DNA of 17,316 nucleotides from Flavobacteriales bacterium (GTDB taxonomy: Bacteria; Bacteroidota; Bacteroidia; Flavobacteriales; Flavobacteriaceae), in the NCBI GenBank assembly GCA_027033875.1, contig JALVKK010000023.1, positions 1 through 17,316 on the forward strand, in the 5' to 3' direction. Of the stretch, positions 1 through 6,031 are shown piece after piece. A program made the translations under genes and the position numbers. The stretch's first letter is position 1, and each line of letters begins with the position of its first letter. The notes beneath the pieces were generated by a model. It searched no databases, was not told the origin of the DNA, and saw only the letters and a program-made list of their open reading frames with translations.

Positions 1-173
1 TTGGTTTTCGGTTCAACCGGAAGCATCTCTACACCTACATAAATCAATGCAATAGGCCACAACCGGAAAATATCGAATACTTCAAAATCCAAAAGATGAA
101 AATTGCGTAGTAATAGTAAAACGCCTAGGATGACGAGAAAAAATCCCGTGATAATGTTACTGTTGTTTTTCAT
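1..173 (-). CDS. LiaI/DUF5668-type small membrane protein (partial, C-terminus beyond window)
   Basis: An open frame starts with ATG at 173 and reads off the left edge, giving 57 codons. The protein begins MKNNSNIITGFFLVILGVLL. It shows one hydrophobic helix (about residues 7-23), a short polar stretch, then a second hydrophobic segment with the pattern RLWPIALIYVGVEML. The helix, RxWPxxLIxxG, helix layout is typical of the LiaI/LiaF transmembrane (DUF5668) domain found beside PspC genes. It is the second such protein in a row (see 269-472) and the last visible gene of the PadR-PspC operon. The function is unknown. It is likely an inner-membrane partner in envelope-stress sensing, which is inferred from context. 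A poly-A-rich stretch just upstream of the ATG fits the weak Shine-Dalgarno use of Bacteroidota. Confidence 0.7.
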   Translation of the reverse strand, partial: MKNNSNIITGFFLVILGVLLLLRNFHLLDFEVFDIFRLWPIALIYVGVEMLPVEPKT

Positions 174-198
174 TGTTATTTTTTTTATTGGTTAATCT

Positions 199-274
199 GT
201 TATTTGCTGTGCCCTCCCGACGGACGTCGGGATCGGGAGTTATTTGCCTATCCGATTTTCATCGGGAGTTATTT
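199..274. repeat. Short direct repeats with two GC-rich stem-loops
   Basis: The 14-base sequence ATCGGGAGTTATTT occurs at 232-245 and again at 261-274. Its core GTTATTT occurs a third time at 199-205. Between the copies lie two perfect small hairpins: CCCGAC/GTCGGG with a 4-nt loop (216-231), and CCGAT/ATCGG (252-265), whose loop reads GAAA on the minus strand. The stop codon of the gene at 269-472 lies inside one copy. The sequence is more GC-rich than its surroundings and resembles small REP-like intergenic repeats. It sits in the transcript between two genes of one operon, so it could affect mRNA stability there. Confidence 0.55.
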
Positions 275-472
275 AGTATCCGGTTTCAAATTTCCGTTAT
301 TTGAAATTGGCTTTATTCCACTGATAATCAATATTATTCCTGATATTATCAACAAAATTGGCCAAAAATCTTCAAAATTCAGTTCCGGAAAAAATTGTAC
401 TATCAAAAATATCAAACCTATAATGATAAACATCAAGGCTGACCATAATTTGGCTGTTTGATTATTGTCCAT
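269..472 (-). CDS. LiaI/DUF5668-type small two-helix membrane protein
   Basis: A 67-residue protein with two hydrophobic helices (about residues 9-28 and 36-54) separated by the polar turn FFPELNFEDFWP. The motif FWPILLIISGIILI matches the second half of LiaI/LiaF-type transmembrane domains (DUF5668). It starts 12 bases after the pspC-like stop, so it is very likely co-transcribed with the PspC and PadR genes. It is a paralogue of the partial protein at 1-173. It lacks the soluble C-terminal domain of full LiaF proteins and ends in a short polar tail. The role is inferred to be an inner-membrane accessory to the PspC protein; no catalytic residues are seen. Confidence 0.75.
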   Translation of the reverse strand: MDNNQTAKLWSALMFIIIGLIFLIVQFFPELNFEDFWPILLIISGIILIISGIKPISNNGNLKPDTK

Positions 473-484
473 AAGTGAAAATTA

Positions 485-2131
485 TTAATGATTATTCTTA
501 ATTTTAATACCTTCATCATCTATTTGAATAGAAGATTGCTTATCCCCTTCTCTTGCTTTAATACGAATCCCTTTATCGTTTATTTTAACATTTGTCGCTT
601 CCGAATCTTTATCATCTCTTCCATTGATTTCCAATCCTTCGTCATCAATTTTAATTCGTACTTTATCGCTGTTAATGTTTAAAAAATAAGGTTCACTCGA
701 TAAGTTTTCATACTGTTTCAAACAAATAATTTCATCATTCTTATTGGTCAAAACCGCTGGAAAATCACAATCGGGGAGATAGCTCATTTTACTTATAACT
801 TTTGATATTTTGACCAATTTACCTTCCGGAACTTCAATCCGTACCCGAACTTTATGTTCACTGATTAAATTGCCGGTCGGATAACGTATCATCGTAGCGA
901 AAGTCAATGTGTTTTGCAGAGAATCTTGTGCGAGATCAAACTCAATTGCCAAAGCCTTTTGTTTGGCATCTGCATACGATACACTTTCAGCTATTTTCTT
1001 GACTTTCAGATGGAATAAAGAATCTTTTGAAGTAATAAAATCAAACTTGATATCGTTACTTGTCGTATGATTTGGCAAATTCTCAACGGTTTTTGCCTCG
1101 AGATAAAGCGTATCTTTTGTAGTTTGCCATTGTCGGTCAACAGTTACAACACGTGCGCGGGTATTTTTGTGCGATATAAATGAAAGGCTCTTGACCGATA
1201 TGTATATCAAAGCAACAAACCATAAAGTTCCGAAGATAATCAACAAGTTTTTATTTAAGGGTTTAGTATCCGGAAACAACATCTTAAATCCCAGTAAAAA
1301 CAATAGAACAACAGGAAATGCAATGATAAAAAATACTATAAATCCGATAAAACCTACGGGTATGTGCAGTTGTTGAAAAACAGGATTATCGCTAATCAAT
1401 AAATTCAAATCGGATACAGGAGAGAAACTCAATGCGGAAATCAACAATCCGAGAACTAATAGTCCGGTTACCAAGACTATAACAAAGCCGATAATTTTTA
1501 CCAAAATATTACCGATTTCAGAACCGGTCGTTTCGATGGTTTCAGCTAAATTAACTTTTTTTTTTGGTGTTTCGTCCGTTGTTACCTGATCGACTATATT
1601 ATCCAAATTAGCCGACTCACCTTTCATCCGGAGTTTGTCGGAAGCGGTTTTGGCTTTGGGAACAACTATCCACAACAAAAGATAAATCAAGATAAAAGTC
1701 CCGTGTGTAGCAAACAACAGTACGACAAAAATTAAGCGTATCAGAGCTATATCAAAATTTACATAATGTCCTATTCCTGCAGCTATACCGGCTATCATCG
1801 AATTGTCCATATCTCTGAAAAGCGCTTTTTTTGATTTTGTTGAATTTAGAGAAAATTCCTGTTGATTTTCTTCTTCAAAATCTTCGGGTTGTCCCAAAAC
1901 GGCTATCACTTCATCAATATGCATCTCATTGATAACTTGTTGCGGATTTTGTTGTTTTTGTAATAACAATTCGGCTATTCGAGCTTCAATTTCATGCATA
2001 ACTTCATCGACATCTTCCGTTTGTTGAATGGAATGACGCACGGATTTTAAATATTTTTTCAATTTGTAATAGGCATTTTCGTCCAGATGAAACAAGATGC
2101 CGGCTAGACTGATATCAATGGTTTTATTCAT
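485..2131 (-). CDS. PspC-domain transmembrane protein
   Basis: A 548-residue membrane protein. Residues 1-90 form the charged N-terminal region common to Bacteroidota PspC proteins. Residues about 101-160 are a PspC domain (KKALFRDMDNSMIAGIAAGIGHY followed by a hydrophobic helix ending LLLWIVVPKA). Three further membrane segments follow at roughly 212-235, 258-283 and 295-313. The remaining 230 residues are a soluble, beta-rich region. The C-terminus carries three imperfect copies of an I-x-I-D/N-D-E/K-G-I/L-x-I unit at about 491-504, 515-527 and 535-547. In proteobacteria PspC is an inner-membrane regulator of the phage-shock response; a similar sensing or membrane-maintenance role here is inferred. 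Its ATG overlaps the stop of the upstream padR-like gene by 4 bases, which suggests translational coupling. Confidence 0.88.
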   Translation of the reverse strand: MNKTIDISLAGILFHLDENAYYKLKKYLKSVRHSIQQTEDVDEVMHEIEARIAELLLQKQQNPQQVINEMHIDEVIAVLGQPEDFEEENQQEFSLNSTKSKKALFRDMDNSMIAGIAAGIGHYVNFDIALIRLIFVVLLFATHGTFILIYLLLWIVVPKAKTASDKLRMKGESANLDNIVDQVTTDETPKKKVNLAETIETTGSEIGNILVKIIGFVIVLVTGLLVLGLLISALSFSPVSDLNLLISDNPVFQQLHIPVGFIGFIVFFIIAFPVVLLFLLGFKMLFPDTKPLNKNLLIIFGTLWFVALIYISVKSLSFISHKNTRARVVTVDRQWQTTKDTLYLEAKTVENLPNHTTSNDIKFDFITSKDSLFHLKVKKIAESVSYADAKQKALAIEFDLAQDSLQNTLTFATMIRYPTGNLISEHKVRVRIEVPEGKLVKISKVISKMSYLPDCDFPAVLTNKNDEIICLKQYENLSSEPYFLNINSDKVRIKIDDEGLEINGRDDKDSEATNVKINDKGIRIKAREGDKQSSIQIDDEGIKIKNNH

Positions 2132-2478
2132 TTTTCTGTTTTTTTGCGGTTATTTTGGTTGATAAGATTAACGGCATTGACCAATTCTTGCCAAGATTGG
2201 TGCATTAGCCCTAAAAATTCGTAACCTTTATCGGTCAGATAGTAATATTTTCGTGGCGGACCGGCAGTTGACTCTTCCCAACGATAAGTCAGATAACCGG
2301 CATTTTTAAGGCGGGTCAGCAAAGGATATACGGTGCCTTCCACGACAATCATTTTGGCATCTTTCAAATCCTGCAAAATATCGGAAGTATAAGCCGCTTC
2401 CTGCTGACTGAGGACATTCAGAATACAATATTCCAAAACCCCTTTGCGCATTTGTGATTTTATGTTTTCTATTTTCAT
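2128..2478 (-). CDS. PadR-family transcriptional repressor
   Basis: A 116-residue winged-helix protein of the short (subfamily 2) PadR type. Residues 1-75 form the DNA-binding domain: the start MKIENIKSQMRKGVLEYCIL, the recognition helix region EGTVYPLLTRLKNAGYL, and the wing ESTAGPPRKYYYLTDKG. A C-terminal helix (about 88-110) would provide the dimer contact. PadR proteins usually repress their own operon and a neighbouring membrane-stress or transporter gene. Its tight packing between DUF4870 (5-base gap) and pspC (4-base overlap) indicates an autoregulated operon. The ligand or signal cannot be read from the sequence. Confidence 0.92.
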   Translation of the reverse strand: MKIENIKSQMRKGVLEYCILNVLSQQEAAYTSDILQDLKDAKMIVVEGTVYPLLTRLKNAGYLTYRWEESTAGPPRKYYYLTDKGYEFLGLMHQSWQELVNAVNLINQNNRKKTEK

Positions 2479-2483
2479 ACGAA

Positions 2484-2936
2484 TTATTTGATCAACCTGA
2501 TTGTTAGTGGATAACGAAAGAGTTCACCGTTTCCTGATTTGATTGCAGCTACTAAAATCATAATGAGACGAAACAGTGAAATCAAACCTAATCCGGCAAC
2601 TAAAATCCATAAACCCGGTAGAGACAAAATAAGGTTAAACGTATCTGTATTGTTCTCATTTGCAATCCTTAATAAGGGTGATAAGAAAAAAATTAACCCA
2701 ATAATCAATATAATTATTTGGTATAATAAAAGACTAATATTAAAATTCATAGCCTCTTTGCCGTTTTCATCGACAAATTGACTTTGTTTTCGCCAAATCA
2801 TCCAAGTAAATAATGGCCCTAAAACACTTCCTAACGGCAATCCTATCCAAGAGGCAAAACTACTGATATGAATAATTGCTGCATGAGAAGTCTCTTCATT
2901 TCCGGGTTTTTTTGAAATTTTAGTGAGTGTTTCCAT
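2484..2936 (-). CDS. DUF4870 membrane protein
   Basis: A 150-residue protein with the DUF4870 (Tic20-like) layout. A first helix follows HAAIIHISSFASWIGLPLGS, then GPLFTWMIWRKQSQFVDENG, then KEAMNFNISLLLYQ, then two to three further helices, ending with the conserved tail ELFRYPLTIRLIK. These are the hallmark positions of the family (FVDxxGKEAxNFxIS near the middle and YPLTIRxI at the end). The molecular function of DUF4870 is not established. It is the first gene of the operon with padR and pspC, and membrane proteins of this family often accompany PspC in Bacteroidota. The ATG at 2936 gives the usual family length. Confidence 0.88.
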   Translation of the reverse strand: METLTKISKKPGNEETSHAAIIHISSFASWIGLPLGSVLGPLFTWMIWRKQSQFVDENGKEAMNFNISLLLYQIIILIIGLIFFLSPLLRIANENNTDTFNLILSLPGLWILVAGLGLISLFRLIMILVAAIKSGNGELFRYPLTIRLIK

Positions 2937-2950
2937 ATTATTGATTTTTG

Positions 2951-2995
2951 TTTGTTATACACCAATGACGATTAAATTACATCTTTGTTACACCA
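2951..2995 (-). promoter_or_regulatory. Repeated TTTGTTA-CACCA motif, candidate PadR operator
   Basis: On the plus strand, TTTGTTATACACCA (2951-2964) and TTTGTTACACCA (2984-2995) are the same motif with a 2-base difference. They lie 33 bases apart, about three helical turns. Both fall between the predicted -7 box at 2997-3004 and the DUF4870 start. A repressor bound there would block transcription of the operon that encodes a PadR repressor. That the binder is this PadR is an inference. Confidence 0.35.
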
Positions 2996-2996
2996 G

Positions 2997-3030
2997 CAAA
3001 TATACAATAAATAGTATTATGTATTACAAA
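2997..3030 (-). promoter_or_regulatory. Bacteroidota-type promoter for the DUF4870-padR-pspC operon
   Basis: Read on the minus strand, TTTG (3030-3027), a 22-bp spacer and TATATTTG (3004-2997) match the TTTG / TAnnTTTG promoter of Bacteroidota primary sigma factor. Transcription would start near 2990, leaving a leader of about 54 nt before the ATG at 2936. The rest of the 292-bp gap to the HAD gene is AT-rich and shows no convincing gene. Confidence 0.6.
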
Positions 3031-3228
3031 GTAGCTTGTTTTTTTTTAATCATAGTAAAATTGGTAGGCGGTTATAAAAAAAAAGATATTATATCAAGAG
3101 ATGATATTATTTTTTATGCTAAAAAAACGCCGAAAGTAGATAGAATCAATAAAAAAAGATTCGTAATTGTAAAAAATATTTATTATATGATTAAGGATAA
3201 GTGTATAATGAAACCAATACGTCACAAA

Positions 3229-3924
3229 TTACAAAATTTCTTTGATTTCCGATAAATGTTTAACTTTGGGAATAATCATAAAATCAACCTCACTTGTCTC
3301 GTCGGGGTCAAAATGAATCGCGTGCATACCGACATTGCGGGCGCCTAAGACATCTGATTGAAAATTGTCGCCTATCATATAACTTTGGTGAGCAAAAGTG
3401 CCGGCTTTTTGTAAGGCATATTTGAATATATCGGGGTGCGGTTTGAGCTTGCCGGTTGCTTCCGAAGTAATCAAATGTTCAAAGTAAGAGTCCAGACCCG
3501 AAAAACGTATTTTGTCGCTTTGAACTTCAACAAAACCATTGGTTAAAATATGCAAGCGATATTTGTTTTTCAAATAATCTAACAGTTCTATGGCGCCGTC
3601 CATCAAAACACTTTCCCGTTTGAGAAAATCGAGATAATCAGCAGCCATTACTTCAATAATTTGACGGGATATATCAATTTTTAAAATTTTAAACGTATCG
3701 GTTAATCGACCGAATTTAACTTCCGTTTTGGTTTTTTGTTGCTTTGAATATTGCTCCCAATATTGACGGTTTACAGGTTCGTAAATTTCCAAAAAAGTAT
3801 TGATATGTATCGGTATTTGGTGTTTTTTAAGCAATTTTTCAAAAGCTGATTTAGAATTGGTATCAAAATCCCAAAGCGTATGATCCAAATCAATAAAAAT
3901 ATCTGTTATGTTAGTTTTCAGCAT
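3229..3924 (-). CDS. YjjG-family HAD phosphatase (noncanonical nucleotidase-like)
   Basis: A 231-residue HAD-superfamily hydrolase. Motif I is FIDLDHTLWDF with the nucleophile and acid/base Asp12 and Asp14. Motif II is ILTNG (Thr128). The motif III lysine is in GKLKPHPDIF (Lys161). Motif IV is MIGDNFQSD (Asp186, Asp191). The DHTLWDF sequence and helical cap are typical of YjjG/YfnB-type 5'-nucleotidases, which dephosphorylate pyrimidine and noncanonical nucleotides in the cytoplasm. All catalytic residues are present and the length is normal. Its start lies 14 bases inside the end of the upstream gene at 3911-5221, so the two are probably co-transcribed and translationally coupled. The exact substrate is not determined. 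Confidence 0.9.
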   Translation of the reverse strand: MLKTNITDIFIDLDHTLWDFDTNSKSAFEKLLKKHQIPIHINTFLEIYEPVNRQYWEQYSKQQKTKTEVKFGRLTDTFKILKIDISRQIIEVMAADYLDFLKRESVLMDGAIELLDYLKNKYRLHILTNGFVEVQSDKIRFSGLDSYFEHLITSEATGKLKPHPDIFKYALQKAGTFAHQSYMIGDNFQSDVLGARNVGMHAIHFDPDETSEVDFMIIPKVKHLSEIKEIL

Positions 3925-5221
3925 CGGAAAATTGTTTAATTGTAGTAATATATAAATCGTTCCAACTTCGCCATTCTTTTATATCTGACAAAATAAAATT
4001 GTGAAAAACCGGATAAAAATGTCCTTTGTGACGCCTTATGGTTTCTCCTTGCTCAATCATTATTTTTAAAGCTTTTTCGCGATTTAATTTGTATTGATAC
4101 TTGAGCATTATATCGGAAATACTGACAGGATGCAAAGTCAAATGTGTTTCGGTTTCGTTTTCAATATCATAAAATTTGAAAGGTATCGAAGTGCCGGCTC
4201 TAAATCCGATTTTGTGATTATAGCCCATCGAATAATCCGATTTGAGTTCTTCTTCATTAAAAATCTGATAAGTAGCCGGTATTTTGATACGGTTAAAATG
4301 CGCCCGGACTTTGTCGAGTTGTTTATGTATGATATTTTCCAATTTTACTATTTCACGTTCAATCATTTCTTCATCGTCAAAAGCGTAATACGAAGATAAC
4401 AGACCGGTGTCGGTATGGTCTGCTAAAAATTTAATTTGCGACTGATATTCGTGTTTGTTTGTTGAAATATTGTGATCAAACAAGGAATAAGTTGCCAAAA
4501 GATGAAAAACAGATAAAGGGTGTTTGTATTTCTTTTTTAATTGCAATATTCGGTCAAATGTATCATACGGATCTTTTTTACCGGTCAGATAAACCCGATT
4601 ACGCGACCAAAAATTACGCAATCGCAAATGAAGTAGATCGTCAAAACCACCAAAAAGAAAACGCAAAAAGGATTTACCTTGATACAATCGCGCCATACTA
4701 ACGTTTATAAGCGGTTCAAAATAAAACTTCCGTTCCGGAAAAGTCAATCCCTGAAAACGTTCTTGTAAGGTTTGTTTGAATCTTTTCACCCAAATTTCCA
4801 CAATGGGTTTTAATATCATATTATTTTGCAATAATATACTATTTTTGTATGAATAACGTTCGTGAGCATCTAATTGGTACGGTAAATACTCTTCATAGCG
4901 AGAGAGCAAATAAAAACTTGCCGCAAACAAGTCAAAAGGAATAGAAGAGTTTTGTATTTCAAAAAAAACGGGTATGCTATCCCAAAAACCGAATTTTACT
5001 TCATGAGGTTTGATCCCTTGTTGAAACAATATCGGATGAGATTGGATATGAAATTCGCCACCCAAAGCTTGCGATGCATACGAAAATTTAGGTCCGTTAT
5101 AAGCAATAAATTCTTCTATTTTGGTCGTAAATTTGACTTCTTTGAGCATTAAATTATTAAATAAATGCCTGAAGATATAATTGAGTCGCGGGGTAATTTT
5201 ATGTGTATATACCAATATCAT
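3911..5221 (-). CDS. Polysaccharide-deacetylase-family (DUF7033-type) protein, probably without metal site
   Basis: A 436-residue protein resembling the Bacteroidota deacetylases that combine an N-terminal DUF7033-like domain (about 1-165, with DLFAASFYLLSRYEEY) with a NodB-like barrel (about 166-430). Barrel landmarks are KKDPYDTFDRILQLKKK (215-231), SDYSMGYN (328-335), GFRAGTSIPF (339-348) and HNFILSD (407-413). As I recall the family, the first strand reads close to TFDIDxAxxY and a later strand GIHPSY, supplying the Asp and His residues of the active site. Here those segments read LINVSMARLY (171-180) and GLLSSYY (273-279), so the Asp and His positions appear lost. It may be a non-catalytic carbohydrate-binding or structural relative. 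It overlaps the HAD gene by 14 bases. A signal peptide is not evident. Confidence 0.72.
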   Translation of the reverse strand: MILVYTHKITPRLNYIFRHLFNNLMLKEVKFTTKIEEFIAYNGPKFSYASQALGGEFHIQSHPILFQQGIKPHEVKFGFWDSIPVFFEIQNSSIPFDLFAASFYLLSRYEEYLPYQLDAHERYSYKNSILLQNNMILKPIVEIWVKRFKQTLQERFQGLTFPERKFYFEPLINVSMARLYQGKSFLRFLFGGFDDLLHLRLRNFWSRNRVYLTGKKDPYDTFDRILQLKKKYKHPLSVFHLLATYSLFDHNISTNKHEYQSQIKFLADHTDTGLLSSYYAFDDEEMIEREIVKLENIIHKQLDKVRAHFNRIKIPATYQIFNEEELKSDYSMGYNHKIGFRAGTSIPFKFYDIENETETHLTLHPVSISDIMLKYQYKLNREKALKIMIEQGETIRRHKGHFYPVFHNFILSDIKEWRSWNDLYITTIKQFSDAEN

Positions 5222-5263
5222 TTAGCAAATTTAAGCTTTTTGTGGCAAATAAGTTGAATATTA

Positions 5264-5315
5264 TTCCTCACTCCTCATTCCTCATAACATCAATTCATCT
5301 AATCATCTAATCATT
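5264..5315. repeat. Low-complexity repeat tract (CTCATTC and ATCTAATC units)
   Basis: The 137-bp gap between the deacetylase-like gene and the FAH gene holds two short simple repeats. One has CTCA/CTCATTC-type units at about 5264-5284; the other has ATCTAATC units at about 5292-5315. No gene or terminator hairpin is seen in it. It looks like a degenerate intergenic repeat. Confidence 0.4.
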
Positions 5316-5358
5316 ATTATTTCTCCATTTTCAATTCTCAATAAAAAATACCCTGTTT

Positions 5359-5973
5359 CTACTTGACCTTAATCCGAAACATTTCTTTGCCTTCGATATA
5401 GCCGGTAAACACATCATTTAATTGTATTTTACCTACGCCTGACGGGGTTCCCGTAAAGATTAAATCGCCTTTTTTTAAGGTAAAATATCGAGAGATATAG
5501 CTGATTAATTCATCTATCTGCCACAACATTTTCGCCGTATGTCCTTGTTGTACGATAGTGTCATTTTTCTTTAAACTGAACCGGATATTTTGCAAATCAG
5601 GAAAATCTGTTTTAGAAATAAATTCACGACTGACAACCGCCGAATTGTCAAAGGCTTTGGCTTTTTCCCAAGGCAATCCCTTAGCTTTTAACCGGGCTTG
5701 CAAATCTCGTGCGGTTATATCAATACCCAACCCGATTTCATCATAATAACGGTGTGCAAATTGTGTTTCAATATATTTTCCCAATTTGTTTATTTTGATA
5801 ACCAATTCCACTTCAAAATGAAAATCTTGCGCAAAATCAGGTAAAACCAAAGGGTTCTTATTGGGTAACACCGCCGAATCCGGTTTGATAAACAAAAGCG
5901 GTTCGGCAGGCTTTTCATTTTGTAATTCTTTGATATGTTCTGCATAATTGCGCCCGACACAAATTATTTTCAT
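5359..5973 (-). CDS. Fumarylacetoacetate hydrolase (FAH) family protein
   Basis: A 204-residue single-domain FAH-fold protein of the YcgM/FAHD1 type. It opens with the family signature IICVGRNYAEHIKEL. The divalent-metal ligands are in FHFEVELV (Glu54, Glu56) and GLGIDITARD (Asp85). The substrate-site segment is PWEKAKAFD and the closing loop is FTGTPSGVG (173-181). Members hydrolyse acylpyruvates or act on oxaloacetate and related 2-oxo acids in the cytoplasm; which reaction applies here cannot be told from sequence. All metal ligands appear present. It lies 58 bases after the oligopeptidase B stop on the same strand, with a small hairpin between them, so co-transcription is possible but unproven. 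Confidence 0.9.
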   Translation of the reverse strand: MKIICVGRNYAEHIKELQNEKPAEPLLFIKPDSAVLPNKNPLVLPDFAQDFHFEVELVIKINKLGKYIETQFAHRYYDEIGLGIDITARDLQARLKAKGLPWEKAKAFDNSAVVSREFISKTDFPDLQNIRFSLKKNDTIVQQGHTAKMLWQIDELISYISRYFTLKKGDLIFTGTPSGVGKIQLNDVFTGYIEGKEMFRIKVK

Positions 5974-6007
5974 TTGTAATTTTTTTTTATTGTTTTATCA
6001 AAGTGTC

Positions 6008-6020
6008 GCCCCTACGGGGC
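6008..6020. repeat. Short perfect GC-rich stem-loop
   Basis: GCCCC-TAC-GGGGC forms a perfect 5-bp stem with a 3-nt loop in the gap after the oligopeptidase B stop. On the minus strand it is followed by GACACTTTG rather than a T-run, so it is not a classical terminator. It may be a REP-like element or a processing/stability hairpin between oligopeptidase B and the FAH gene. Confidence 0.45.
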
Positions 6021-6031
6021 TTAATGGTATT

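Noticed and set aside
204..461. Plus-strand ORF opposite the small LiaI-type gene
   Set aside because: The minus-strand frame has a clear membrane-domain pattern and operon context; the plus frame runs through the repeat hairpins and resembles nothing.
2923..3255. Plus-strand ORF of 110 codons spanning the gap between DUF4870 and the HAD gene
   Set aside because: It overlaps the starts and ends of two real genes, uses mainly AT-rich homopolymer-like codons, matches no family and lies over the predicted minus-strand promoter.
5226..5233. Possible -7 box TAAATTTG just before the deacetylase-like gene (minus strand)
   Set aside because: No TTG element at 18-22 bp and it lies only about 5 bases from the ATG, which would need a leaderless transcript.
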